From Borborobacter arsenicus (GTDB lineage Bacteria; Pseudomonadota; Alphaproteobacteria; Rhizobiales; Rhizobiaceae), in assembly GCF_003934165.1 (NCBI RefSeq), contig NZ_ML133511.1:30022-94021 (forward strand): a DNA stretch of 64,000 bases. The letters run 5' to 3'. A program made the position numbers and the translations under genes. This document shows positions 34,008-41,928 of the stretch, piece by piece. Under the pieces are notes generated by a model. That model saw nothing but the letters and a program-made list of their open reading frames with translations. It did no database searches and had not been told where the DNA came from. Each line of letters starts with the position of its first letter. Position 1 is the stretch's first letter.

Positions 34008-34979
34008 GTGTCATCTTCAGAATTCAGGCAACTCGCGATGAAGGGCGAAGCTGGAAAGGCCGAACGGCTTTTCCGGGCAGCGGTTTCGGCCTTCTGTTCG
34101 CTGACGCGCCCTTCGCGGCGGGAAATTGCCCAATTCGAAGATCTGGCGGTGCCGCTTTTTGACATGGTCTCGCTCGAAGCGCGCCGTTTCGCCGCCGCGG
34201 CACTTTCAGAATGCGAATACGCGCCGATCGCGCTGGTTCGCCTGCTAGGCAATCAGCCGGTGGATGTGGCCGCGCCGCTCATCATCCGCTCCCCCGTTCT
34301 CAGGGATATCGATCTCATCGCCTTGATCGGGCGCCACGGACTGGCGCATGCCCGCGTCATTGCCCGCCGCGCAAATCTCAACCCTGCGATCTCCGACCTG
34401 ATCAGGGCGCTGGAGAACCCCAAGCTCGTCCGGCTGCCCATATCGAATATCAGGCCCCAACAGGCCGATCAGGCCCTGGAAGAAGCCGGCGACGACAGCA
34501 CCGGGAACAGCGCTCGCCCGCTTCCCGGCACATCGGCAGAAAATGCGCGCCGGCGCTTGCGGTCCATGATGGTTTCATCCTCCCCCGCCGACCAGAGGGT
34601 CCAGAAGCCGCATCCTGTCTCTTCCTATGTCAGCCTTCGCGATGCTGCCCTTTCGGGCGATGCAGGCAGTTTCGCCGGCGCACTTGCCAAGGCGATCGGC
34701 ATTGCCGCGCCTGCGGGACCCGCGCTTGCCGAAGCCTCCGGCTCTTCGTCACTGATGGCCCTGTTGCGCTATCTCTATTTGACTGAAGAGCGCGCTTTCC
34801 TCGTCATGGCGGCCGCCTTTCCCGGGCGCTTTTCTCACGTGGACGCAATCAGAGGGTTCATCGAAGATTATCGCAGGATCGATCCCGCCAAGGCGGAGGC
34901 AGTCGTCAGCCAGTGGAAGTCACGACAACCGTCCAGTCCGGTGGAAGCGAAATCGCCCTTCCGGCTCAGGGCTTCGTGA
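34008..34979 (+). CDS. DUF2336 domain-containing protein
   Basis: 323 aa. GTG 34008 is chosen because the protein then begins SSSEFRQLAMKGEAGKAERLFRAAVSAFCSLTRPSRREIAQFEDLAVPLFD, the usual family N-terminus; GTG 33981 and ATG 34038 are alternatives. The repeated helical pattern (SLEARRFAAAALSECEYAPIALVRLLGNQPVDVAAPLIIRSPVLRDIDLIALI) is HEAT-like, as expected for DUF2336. No catalytic motif is seen. Its 3' end overlaps the convergent DUF1491 gene by 14 bp. Confidence 0.85.
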   Translation: MSSSEFRQLAMKGEAGKAERLFRAAVSAFCSLTRPSRREIAQFEDLAVPLFDMVSLEARRFAAAALSECEYAPIALVRLLGNQPVDVAAPLIIRSPVLRDIDLIALIGRHGLAHARVIARRANLNPAISDLIRALENPKLVRLPISNIRPQQADQALEEAGDDSTGNSARPLPGTSAENARRRLRSMMVSSSPADQRVQKPHPVSSYVSLRDAALSGDAGSFAGALAKAIGIAAPAGPALAEASGSSSLMALLRYLYLTEERAFLVMAAAFPGRFSHVDAIRGFIEDYRRIDPAKAEAVVSQWKSRQPSSPVEAKSPFRLRAS

Positions 34980-35313
34980 TAGAAATCAACGCCTCGATCG
35001 GCGTCTGCCCAACCTCGATCTCAACGATCCAGATATCGGGGTCGAAGCGCTTTTCCCTTTCGAGGCGAGCTTCCAGCAGGTCGGCGCTCTCGCCGTCATT
35101 CAATCGCGAGAAATAGCGATCATCAGGTCTGGCCGATTCATAGCTGGTCTGCGGCGCGGGTCCAAATAACGCGACCTCGCCCAAGCGGTCGCGCGTCAGG
35201 ATGAAGACCGCCCCCGCCTCCATTGCGCCGCGCTTGATGACTGCTGCAAATCCGCCGGCACCAAAAATCTGGCGCAGCAATGCCGAGACCCATAGATCAG
35301 TGGTTACACGCAT
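34966..35313 (-). CDS. DUF1491 family protein
   Basis: 115 aa. The sequence MRVTTDLWVSALLRQIFGAGGFAAVIKRGAMEAGAVFILTRDRLGEVALFGPAPQ with C-terminal DPDIWIVEIEV is the DUF1491 pattern found across alphaproteobacteria. No signal peptide or catalytic motif is visible; a cytoplasmic protein of unknown role. The stop lies within the 3' end of the DUF2336 gene. Confidence 0.88.
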   Translation of the reverse strand: MRVTTDLWVSALLRQIFGAGGFAAVIKRGAMEAGAVFILTRDRLGEVALFGPAPQTSYESARPDDRYFSRLNDGESADLLEARLEREKRFDPDIWIVEIEVGQTPIEALISITKP

Positions 35314-35363
35314 GTTCGACCTGAAAAATTCATGACGTCACCAACCGCATCCACGGCGTTGGG

Positions 35364-36137
35364 TCAATTGGTCAGGCCGATCTCTTTCATTTTGGCATAG
35401 GTCGCCTGGTCGGGCTCACCGGTTTCCGGAAGGCCGAACAGCGATTGGAATTCCTTTACTGCGCTGCGGGTCCGCGCCCCGATGACACCGTCGATTTCGA
35501 TGCCATCATTGCCGAACGCCCTCAACCCCGCCTGTATCCTGGCAACACGGTCCTTGACGTCCTCTGTCTGGATGGAGGCTGTCTGCGTCGGTTCATTCAG
35601 CGTAGCGCGTGGTGCCGGCATCGGCGCAATCCCCGCAGTGGCAGGGTTTGCGGCACCAAGCTGCCCCAGCAATTGCTCATCGATCCTGCCGGTGGGCGTC
35701 ATGCCAAGCTTGCGCTGATAGGCTTCGATTGCCTTGACCGTATTCGGACCCGCCAATCCGTCTACTGCGCCGTCGTAGAACTTCAGATCCCTCAATATGC
35801 CCTGCACCTGCTCGATCACCGGATCGCCGGCGGGCCGGGTAGGCGCGGCTTCGGGCCGTTCGATGCGGATCGTGGTCTCAAATTCGCCGTTCTGCCCGGC
35901 ATCCTCGGCAGCCAGGGGCCGGCTGAAATCCCTCGTGGCGAAAAAGGCGGAGGTATGCGCATGCGGCTGATACCACATGGCATTCGCTGATACGTAGAAC
36001 AGCGCAACCAGGAAAGCCGTCGACCCGCCAACGGCGAGCGGGTTGCGCGAGATCATTGCGCCCACCGCCACGACACCCTCCTGCAGCAGGCCGGTTTTCG
36101 GCTGGGGCCGTCTAGCCTGCTTTGCGGAGCGCGCCAT
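35364..36137 (-). CDS. Membrane-anchored peptidoglycan-binding protein (two PG_binding_1 repeats)
   Basis: 257 aa from ATG 36137, with GAGG six bases upstream. One membrane helix (NPLAVGGSTAFLVALFYVSANAMW) and a proline-rich linker precede two PG_binding_1 domains: VIEQVQGILRDLKFYDGAVDGLAGPNTVKAIEAYQRKLGM at about 130-170 and RVARIQAGLRAFGNDGIEIDGVIGARTRSAVKEFQSLFGL at about 205-245. It should bind the wall from the inner membrane. Its first 26 bases overlap the end of the upstream kinase gene, so the two are probably co-translated. Confidence 0.88.
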   Translation of the reverse strand: MARSAKQARRPQPKTGLLQEGVVAVGAMISRNPLAVGGSTAFLVALFYVSANAMWYQPHAHTSAFFATRDFSRPLAAEDAGQNGEFETTIRIERPEAAPTRPAGDPVIEQVQGILRDLKFYDGAVDGLAGPNTVKAIEAYQRKLGMTPTGRIDEQLLGQLGAANPATAGIAPMPAPRATLNEPTQTASIQTEDVKDRVARIQAGLRAFGNDGIEIDGVIGARTRSAVKEFQSLFGLPETGEPDQATYAKMKEIGLTN

Positions 36138-37971
36138 TATTATCCTCTTTCCTCTTGGCCGGCGGCATCGGCAGCAATGCGCCCTTCTCGCAGCCCTTCT
36201 GCGATGTCGGACCTGCAACCGGCAGGGTGATGGTCACCGTCGTCCCCTCACCCAAGGCACTTTCGATGGACATGGTGCCTTCATGCAGGCTCACCAGCCC
36301 CTTGACCAGAGCCAGCCCAAGGCCGGTTCCCTCGAACTGGCGCGTATAGTCATTCTGAACCTGGGTAAAGGGCTTGCCCAGCCGACAAAGGTCATCCTCG
36401 GCAATGCCGATACCGGTATCGCTCACCCAGAAATGCAGACGCGATCCGATCCGCTTGGCGCCGAGTGCCACGCTGCCGCCCTTCGGCGTGAACTTGATCG
36501 CATTGGAAACCAGATTGATCAGCATCTGTTGGACGGCCCGCTTGTCGGCCTGGATTTCCCCCGCCTCGGGCGCAATCTGCGTGGTCAGCGATATCGCCTT
36601 GTTTTCGGCCTGCAAGCTCATCATCTGTTCGCACATCCGGACCGCCTCGACAAACTGGAACGGTTCGGGATTGGTCGCATAGGCGCCAGATTCGATCTTG
36701 GACACGTCGAGGATCGAATTGACGACTTCGAGCAGATGGCGCCCGGAGTCACGCACCAGCGCCACATATTCCTTCTGCCTCGGATCGCCGAAGCTGCCGA
36801 ACATCTCCAGCAGCAGCATGTCCGAAAATCCGATGATCGCATTGAGCGGCGTGCGCAACTCATGGCTTACCGCCGCTAGGAAGCGCCCTTTCGCGAGCTC
36901 CAGCGCCTCTGTCGCTTCCGCCGAGGCGACCAGCGCTTCGCGCAACTGCACGGCCTCGTCATTGTCGCGGATCAACGCGACAAACGCCTGCCCGGGAAGA
37001 CCGCTGCTCATCAATTCGATGCAAAAAGGCCGGTAATTGTCGTTCGGCTGGTCATCCTGCATCCGTGGCAACCGCAGCCGCAGTTCCACCTTTCGGCGCG
37101 CGGCACCCTCGCGCAGGTCCGCCAGCGCACAAAGATAGGCCACGCGATCCGAGATATGGATGCGATCGAATAGGCCGGACCCCAGCATCAGTTCAGGGGC
37201 GATGCGCAGCATCGACCGCGCCTGCGCCGATACATCGGCAACCTCGCCATTCGGTGTCATGCGCACGACCACGGCCTCGATCATATCTTCCAACGCAGTG
37301 GGGCGCTGGTCAGGCTGCGTCGGCCTTGCCTGTCCGATCAGCCCGCCGATCCGCGGCAAAAGCGTCATGCCATAGGCGATCGGGAGGACCCAATGCCAGC
37401 CGGCAACGGGTCCTATCTGCGCAAACAGGATCGATCCAAGCAGTGCCTGCAGCGGTAGCACCGCCAGCGCGGCCGCCCCGCCCACCAGCAGGGACCGCGA
37501 TGTGCGCTCGCGCAAATAGGCCTCGAGCGGCAGAGCCGCGATCATCACGCTCACCGGCGAGACGAACCCGCCGGCCGAGGCCACGATCATGGCAACGAAC
37601 ACTGTTCCAAGTGCCAGGGCCAGCGGGGCGGCAATCCGGTCGCTGCCGCTTGACGAGATCTGCAACACGAACAGCCATGCGAGGCTGAACAACCCGCAGA
37701 TGAACGCAAGTGTCATCGACGCGCCCAGCAGCGCAGGGAGAAACAGGGCCGTGGCCGCGCCCATCAAAAACGGGCTTGCCAGAAGCATGCCGATCAAATG
37801 GCGCTGACGCTCGCGTTCGGCTTCGTCCGCCACTGCCGGATGCACCAATCGGTCACATGCAGAGGTCACAGCATCAAACACGTCGCTGGATCTGGTGGCA
37901 AACACACTCACACACGCACTCGCATTCTTGCCCGCCAGGCGGACGTCTCTGGTTGGCTCCGAAATTCGCAT
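36112..37971 (-). CDS. Membrane sensor histidine kinase, DivJ-like
   Basis: 619 aa. An N-terminal block of about six membrane helices spans residues 60-210 (HLIGMLLASPFLMGAATALFLPALL, GTVFVAMIVASAGGFVSPVSVMIAALPL, others). A PAS-like segment, the HisKA box AVSHELRTPLNAIIGFSDMLLLEMFGSFGDPRQKEYVALVRDSG and an HATPase domain (NLVSNAIKF, SDTGIGIAEDDL, GTGLGLALVKG) follow. The multi-helix N-terminus plus the HisKA sequence resemble DivJ/PleC-type kinases of the DivK-CtrA cell-cycle pathway. The identity is inferred, so no symbol is given. It overlaps the peptidoglycan-binding gene. Confidence 0.88.
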   Translation of the reverse strand: MRISEPTRDVRLAGKNASACVSVFATRSSDVFDAVTSACDRLVHPAVADEAERERQRHLIGMLLASPFLMGAATALFLPALLGASMTLAFICGLFSLAWLFVLQISSSGSDRIAAPLALALGTVFVAMIVASAGGFVSPVSVMIAALPLEAYLRERTSRSLLVGGAAALAVLPLQALLGSILFAQIGPVAGWHWVLPIAYGMTLLPRIGGLIGQARPTQPDQRPTALEDMIEAVVVRMTPNGEVADVSAQARSMLRIAPELMLGSGLFDRIHISDRVAYLCALADLREGAARRKVELRLRLPRMQDDQPNDNYRPFCIELMSSGLPGQAFVALIRDNDEAVQLREALVASAEATEALELAKGRFLAAVSHELRTPLNAIIGFSDMLLLEMFGSFGDPRQKEYVALVRDSGRHLLEVVNSILDVSKIESGAYATNPEPFQFVEAVRMCEQMMSLQAENKAISLTTQIAPEAGEIQADKRAVQQMLINLVSNAIKFTPKGGSVALGAKRIGSRLHFWVSDTGIGIAEDDLCRLGKPFTQVQNDYTRQFEGTGLGLALVKGLVSLHEGTMSIESALGEGTTVTITLPVAGPTSQKGCEKGALLPMPPAKRKEDNNGALRKAG

Positions 37972-38376
37972 CCAGCATTTAAGGAAAGGATAAGGCGGGC
38001 ACGATCAGCGCCTTATTGATGGCGATTATCGGTCGCCCAGCACGCCGAAGCACGGCCACTTGGTCACATAGTAAATGGAGGGTTAGCCAAGCGGCCCAGG
38101 GCGCGGGCAGCGACGGCAAAAGCGTTGGATTTCGTTCAAATGAAAATAAATGCAGGAAAACCAAGGGATTTTATCTTTAACCAAAGGTAAAATCATCGCT
38201 TGTCTGCCGAAAGAGCATCGGCGCCAACGTCGATTGATTAAAATTCTAGCAAAATTTTCTGAAAATGCTCCGTTGTTCCGCAAGCGCTCCTTTCCATGAA
38301 CGTGTCATGCTGGCGCCAATAACCGAGGTCATGCGCAAAAAGAAGCATGACCCGCAATCGCAGAGGCAAGAAGAAC
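37972..38376. other. Intergenic region, no gene recognised
   Basis: 405 bp between the DivJ-like kinase and the DUF5330 gene, which are divergent, so both promoters should be here. It is AT-richer than its surroundings around 38140-38260. One CtrA-like half site (TTAACC, 38177-38182) is present without a proper second half. No convincing reading frame or RNA gene is seen. Confidence 0.5.
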
Positions 38377-38691
38377 ATGGGCTTTCTCATTCGGATCGCG
38401 TTCTGGTTTTCCCTGGTGCTTCTGGCGCTTCCCTTTGACATGGGTGAAACCGCCGGCGACCAGCCCAGCGTCGGTGCGATACAGACCTTTCTTGCCGCTC
38501 GCGAGGCCGTGGGGGACCTGAGCGGCATCTGCGAGCGCAAGCCCGATGTCTGCGAGACCGGTAAAACGGCCTTGCACACGGTCGGCGTGCGGGCGCGTGA
38601 GGCAGCACGCATTACATTCGAGATGCTTGACAGCCAGTTCGGGCAGCCGGATACCGAAACCCGGACCGGAAGCATTCCCGCCGACAGTTGA
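38377..38691 (+). CDS. DUF5330 family small protein
   Basis: 104 aa from ATG 38377, which starts directly at the hydrophobic segment MGFLIRIAFWFSLVLLALPFD; ATG 38347 would add 10 basic residues. The mature part (SVGAIQTFLAAREAVGDLSGICERKPDVCETGKTALHTVGVRAREAARITFEML) has two Cys likely to pair in the periplasm. This is the DUF5330 pattern of Rhizobiales. Role unknown. It precedes sufE by 82 bp. Confidence 0.82.
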   Translation: MGFLIRIAFWFSLVLLALPFDMGETAGDQPSVGAIQTFLAAREAVGDLSGICERKPDVCETGKTALHTVGVRAREAARITFEMLDSQFGQPDTETRTGSIPADS

Positions 38692-38773
38692 TTTCGTGCC
38701 GCTAAGCGCCACCGGAACGGCAGACCTTTGTTTTTTCCGTGACGCCGCCCCTTCCAGTCACTATATCGGGGCC

Positions 38774-39199
38774 ATGTCAGCTACCATCGAAACGATCCGG
38801 GACGATTTCTCTTTCCTTGACGAGTGGGAGGATCGCTATCGTTACGTCATCGAACTGGGTGAAGCCCTGCCGCCTTTTCCCGATTCTGCCCGCGACGAGG
38901 CGCACAAAGTGCGCGGCTGCGTCAGCCAGGTCTGGCTGCTTACGGATCGGGATGAAGGTGAAAACCCGGTGATCCGCTTCCAGGGCGATTCGGACGCCCA
39001 TATCGTTCGCGGCCTGGTCGCGATCATGCTGGCGCTGTTTTCCGGCCGGCGTGCCAGCGAAATCCTCGCCACCGACGCCGAGGAGGTTTTGCGCTCTCTG
39101 GGCCTCGATGAGCACCTCACCCCCCAGCGCGCCAACGGCCTGCGCTCCATGGTCAAGCGCATCAAGCAGGACGCCGAAACCGCGCTCCAGCCTGCCTGA
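38774..39199 (+). CDS. sufE: Cysteine desulfurase-activating protein SufE
   Basis: 141 aa. SufE fold residues include TIRDDFSFLDEWEDRYRYVIELGEALPPFP, and the sulfur-accepting Cys49 lies in HKVRGCVSQVWL. It takes sulfur from the SufS desulfurase and passes it to the SUF Fe-S assembly scaffold. The frame extends upstream but family sequence begins at ATG 38774. No other suf genes are in the window. Confidence 0.94.
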   Translation: MSATIETIRDDFSFLDEWEDRYRYVIELGEALPPFPDSARDEAHKVRGCVSQVWLLTDRDEGENPVIRFQGDSDAHIVRGLVAIMLALFSGRRASEILATDAEEVLRSLGLDEHLTPQRANGLRSMVKRIKQDAETALQPA

Positions 39200-39204
39200 A
39201 GACA

Positions 39205-39234
39205 ATTATCGTCAACTGATTTTCGGACGATAAT
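39205..39234. terminator. Inverted repeat between sufE and the DUF6456 gene
   Basis: ATTATCGTC (39205-39213) and GACGATAAT (39226-39234) form a 9-bp perfect stem with a 12-nt loop at the junction of two convergent genes. There is no clean T-run on either strand, so termination is possible but not certain. It overlaps the last codons of the DUF6456 gene. Confidence 0.35.
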
Positions 39235-40021
39235 CCTCGCTTCCCCAATGCAGCAATGGCCGTGCGCCGGCATCACGCCGCGTGGCTTGCGGCCGGTAGT
39301 GACGGCTCAGCGCACCAAGTGCGGTCTTCAACACGATCTTGGCCGAACGAACCGGCCAGCCGCGCTCCCTCTCCACCAGTTCCAGGCCTTTCAGAAAACA
39401 GCATATATCGATCAGGACACCCGATAGTTCAGGGCCCACGGCGGCGATCGCGCGGTCCACCCGCATACGCGCGGAAAGCGCGCTGTCGGTCAGTTCAGCA
39501 ATGCAATTGTCGGCCCCCCGCCGTCCCGATGCTACGCTGGCCGTCCAGTTCGCCCCAAGGCGCGGCATGATCTGCCCGCGCGTATAGTCGGCACGCAGGC
39601 GCTCGCCGGCCTCGAATTCGGCGCGCGACAAAAAAGGCGCACCGTGTTTCGTCTTGAAGCGCATCAATTGTGCAAGCGGAGACTCCGCCAGGTTGATCGT
39701 CGCCTCGCCGAACTCCCCATTCACCTCGACCGCTGCTGTGCCAAGCTCGCGTCGCGGCGCGCCAGGCAAGCTGACGTCCGGCCTTTCCGGGATCGAAGCG
39801 CATCTGCCTGGCGCCAATACGATCATGTCGCCGTCGCGCAAAACGGTGCCGGCCTTCACCATGCCTGTCAGCACACTATGGTCCACTGCAATCGCTTGTC
39901 CGTCCCGTCCTTCCAGAACGACCTTATCGGCCAAGGCCGCCTTGCGCGCAGCGGCTGGCCCTCCCGCCAATAGCCGCGTTATACGCTGCATGGATTTGGT
40001 CTTGTCGTGGCTGTCGGTCAT
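39212..40021 (-). CDS. DUF6456 domain-containing, probable DNA-binding protein
   Basis: 269 aa. The C-terminal core SPLAQLMRFKTKHGAPFLSRAEFEAGERLRADYTRGQIMPRLGANWTASVASGRRG...AELTDSALSARMRVDRAIAAVGPELSGVLIDICCFLKGLELVERERGWPVRSAKIVLKTALGALSRHY is the DUF6456 pattern. The terminal part looks like a helix-turn-helix (AKIVLKTALGALSRHY). It lies one base downstream of a DnaA domain-IV-like gene, and the two probably form one transcript. Function unknown; a DNA-binding role is inferred. Confidence 0.82.
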   Translation of the reverse strand: MTDSHDKTKSMQRITRLLAGGPAAARKAALADKVVLEGRDGQAIAVDHSVLTGMVKAGTVLRDGDMIVLAPGRCASIPERPDVSLPGAPRRELGTAAVEVNGEFGEATINLAESPLAQLMRFKTKHGAPFLSRAEFEAGERLRADYTRGQIMPRLGANWTASVASGRRGADNCIAELTDSALSARMRVDRAIAAVGPELSGVLIDICCFLKGLELVERERGWPVRSAKIVLKTALGALSRHYRPQATRRDAGARPLLHWGSEDYRPKIS

Positions 40022-40022
40022 G

Positions 40023-40442
40023 TCAAAGGCCCATCCGATCTCGGAACGCAGCCAGTGCCACGCGCTCCGTCATCATCACGACCTGTTCAAAATCCGCGTC
40101 CTCGCGCATGTCCTCGATGAGGTGGCAGGCATGGACGACCGTGGTGCGGTCGCGCCCGAAGCCGCGCCCGACCTCCCGCATGCTCATCTGCAAAACCACA
40201 TGAGTGACATACATCGCAATCTGGCGCACCCGCGCAACCTCCTGGCTGGTGCGCCCCGGCCGCCGCATCTCCTTGCTTGAAACATTGAACAGGGCCGCCA
40301 CGATATCCATCATGCATTCGCATAATTCGACGGCGCGTTCGTCGCGTCGGCTGCTGGTCGAGGCCGAAGCAACAGGGATGGGCTCGGTTATTCTGTCGAT
40401 TTCCGACAGCTTCTTTTTGGATGCCGTGGCCATGAGATGCAC
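40023..40442 (-). CDS. Free-standing DnaA domain-IV-like helix-turn-helix protein
   Basis: 139 aa from GTG 40442; ATG 40433 is the alternative, but the AGGGG upstream is spaced for the GTG. Residues 64-117 (RTSQEVARVRQIAMYVTHVVLQMSMREVGRGFGRDRTTVVHACHLIEDM) match the DNA-box-binding domain of DnaA, including the signature GRDRTTVVHAC (96-106). No AAA+ ATPase domain is present. Such proteins can be expected to recognise DnaA boxes. It is followed after one base by the DUF6456 gene. Confidence 0.85.
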   Translation of the reverse strand: MHLMATASKKKLSEIDRITEPIPVASASTSSRRDERAVELCECMMDIVAALFNVSSKEMRRPGRTSQEVARVRQIAMYVTHVVLQMSMREVGRGFGRDRTTVVHACHLIEDMREDADFEQVVMMTERVALAAFRDRMGL

Positions 40443-40499
40443 TGAACTTTCCCCTCACCATTTGTAGGAATATGTTCTTATATGTGCTTTCTCCGACCA

Positions 40500-40537
40500 T
40501 GTGAACAAATAGGGTACAGAATCTTTTCTGTGGATTC
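40500..40537 (-). promoter_or_regulatory. Two DnaA-box-like sequences upstream of the DnaA-domain gene
   Basis: On the minus strand TTGTTCACA (40500-40508) differs from the DnaA box TTATNCACA at one position, and GAATCCACA (40529-40537) at two. They lie 58-95 bp upstream of the start codon. Given that the gene product carries a DnaA-box-binding motif, autoregulation is conceivable. Single-mismatch boxes also occur by chance. Confidence 0.3.
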
Positions 40538-40657
40538 ACCAAACCATTGAAATCCCACAGCTTCTTCTGTTATCGCCAATAGATTCCGCCTGTCTTTATC
40601 CCCACCCTGCCGGCCTTGGAGACAATAAGCGTCACCACAGCAGGGGAATTTCCAGCC

Positions 40658-41008
40658 ATGAACGATATCCGTGCGCAGGCCCGGTCATTCGGAGCGCAAA
40701 AATCAGCAGAGATTGAGAATGCGAGGCAGCTTGCCGCACTGCACCTGGCCTGCGGCATAGACCTTGCAGCGGCCCTTCAGGCCGGACCGGAACTGAAGCT
40801 CAAATTCATTCGCCGGATCGAACGTTCGATCGAACGCGAGCGGCTCAAAGGCTTTCGCCGGCACTGGAGCTACGATCTGAACCGGCATATCGCGCTGAAA
40901 CAGGCGCTGGATCGTCTGATAAGTTCGGCGGAAGCGATCCACAGCCGCTTTGCGTCGGCAGCGAAAAGAACGCCAAAGCAAAACGGCGCCCGAAGGCGCC
41001 GTCGCTAA
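40658..41008 (+). CDS. Small conserved hypothetical cytoplasmic protein
   Basis: 116 aa from ATG 40658, with AGGGGA about ten bases upstream; a TTG 14 codons earlier is less likely. The protein is helical (MNDIRAQARSFGAQKSAEIENARQLAALHLACGIDLAAALQAGPELKLKFIRRIERSIERERLKGFRRHWSYDLNRHIALKQALDRLI) and ends in a run of arginines (GARRRRR). No family is recognised with confidence. Its last codons coincide with the terminator of the convergent mucR gene. Confidence 0.7.
   Translation: MNDIRAQARSFGAQKSAEIENARQLAALHLACGIDLAAALQAGPELKLKFIRRIERSIERERLKGFRRHWSYDLNRHIALKQALDRLISSAEAIHSRFASAAKRTPKQNGARRRRR
40983..41002 (-). terminator. Intrinsic terminator of mucR with UUCG tetraloop
   Basis: Stem ACGGCGCC/GGCGCCGT with the very stable loop TTCG on the minus strand, followed by TTTTGCTTT. 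It lies 22 bp beyond the mucR stop and inside the 3' end of the convergent plus-strand gene, whose last arginine codons it forms. On the plus strand it has no T-run. Confidence 0.8.
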
Positions 41009-41023
41009 GGTTTCAGCCTGCCG

Positions 41024-41452
41024 TTATTTGGCCGGCTTGCGCTTGCGGCCCAGGCCCATCTTCTTGGCAAGCTGCGAGCGTGCCGCAGCATAATTCGGCG
41101 CAACCATAGGATAGGACGGATCGAGACCCCACTTTTCGCGATACTGATCTGGCGTCATGCCGTAATGTGTCATCAGGTGACGCTTCAGAGACTTGAACTT
41201 CTTCCCGTCCTCCAGACAGACGATGTAATCGTCATGCACGGAGCGCTTCGGATTGACGGCAGGTTTTTGCTTGTCCGCAGGCGGCTGTTCGACCGCGCCG
41301 CCAACACGTCCGAGAGCGGCATGCACATCGGCAATCAGATTCGGAAGTTCACCGACTGGAACCGGATTATTGCTGACATAGGCGGCAACAACGTCGGCCG
41401 TCAGCTCAATCAGCATGTCTTGATTTCTATTTGGTGTCTCGACAACGTCCAT
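41024..41452 (-). CDS. mucR: MucR/Ros-family transcriptional regulator
   Basis: 142 aa. Ros/MucR fold: [31 protein letters not shown] (oligomerisation), then [60 protein letters not shown]. In the zinc-finger Cys79 is present, but the second Cys of Ros is Asp82; His92 and His96 are present and position 97 is Tyr. MucR proteins bind AT-rich DNA with TA steps and silence genes for exopolysaccharide, motility and symbiosis. The upstream region is AT-rich, in line with autoregulation. Confidence 0.93.
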   Translation of the reverse strand: MDVVETPNRNQDMLIELTADVVAAYVSNNPVPVGELPNLIADVHAALGRVGGAVEQPPADKQKPAVNPKRSVHDDYIVCLEDGKKFKSLKRHLMTHYGMTPDQYREKWGLDPSYPMVAPNYAAARSQLAKKMGLGRKRKPAK

Positions 41453-41928
41453 ATTTATTCAGGCCCCAATGCGGGTTTGAGTTTGGCCTCTTTCTTCCTT
41501 TTTGAGGCATTGCGCGATTTTGACCAAGAGAGTAGCGCCACGATTCGCGTCGAAAATCTTCATGGCGTCGCCTGCCAAGCAAGTCAATTCAACATTTTTT
41601 TAAATAATGAAATGTGTCTTAGTCATTCGAGGTGTTTCAGCGAGTTCTCTTTCTGCAGAACAGCGCCTCAAACGTTGCAATCGCCAAATTTCAGCAAAGC
41701 GACGCTATAAGGCATATATATACTACATCTTTTATCTGTTGCTAATCAACTTTGAGTAGTTTTTTCAACGTAGTGCACGCTCCTGCTCAAGCCCGGCACT
41801 ATGGTAAGGCAAGATGTACATCAGGCAGTCGAGTTGACCCGCCCGGGCAAACTCTACAAAGAAACCCTTGAACATGAGGCCGCGGGCGTGTTCATTCGCC
41901 ATTCGAAAAATCGATAAAGCGAGTAACA
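41453..41928. other. AT-rich intergenic region between mucR and the S9 peptidase
   Basis: 476 bp between divergent genes. The part at 41580-41770 is clearly AT-richer than its neighbours, with several TA steps (TTTTTTTAAATAATG, GCATATATATACTAC), the kind of sequence MucR-type proteins bind. No reading frame with family resemblance and no RNA gene was recognised. Confidence 0.5.

Noticed and set aside
38177..38192. CtrA-binding site near the DivJ-like kinase
   Set aside because: Only the first half (TTAACC) fits; the second half at the right spacing reads TAAA, not TTAA.
40504..40518. LexA (SOS) box upstream of the DnaA-domain gene
   Set aside because: GAAC-N7-GTAC has one mismatch to the alphaproteobacterial GAAC-N7-GAAC box; a single imperfect hit is weak.
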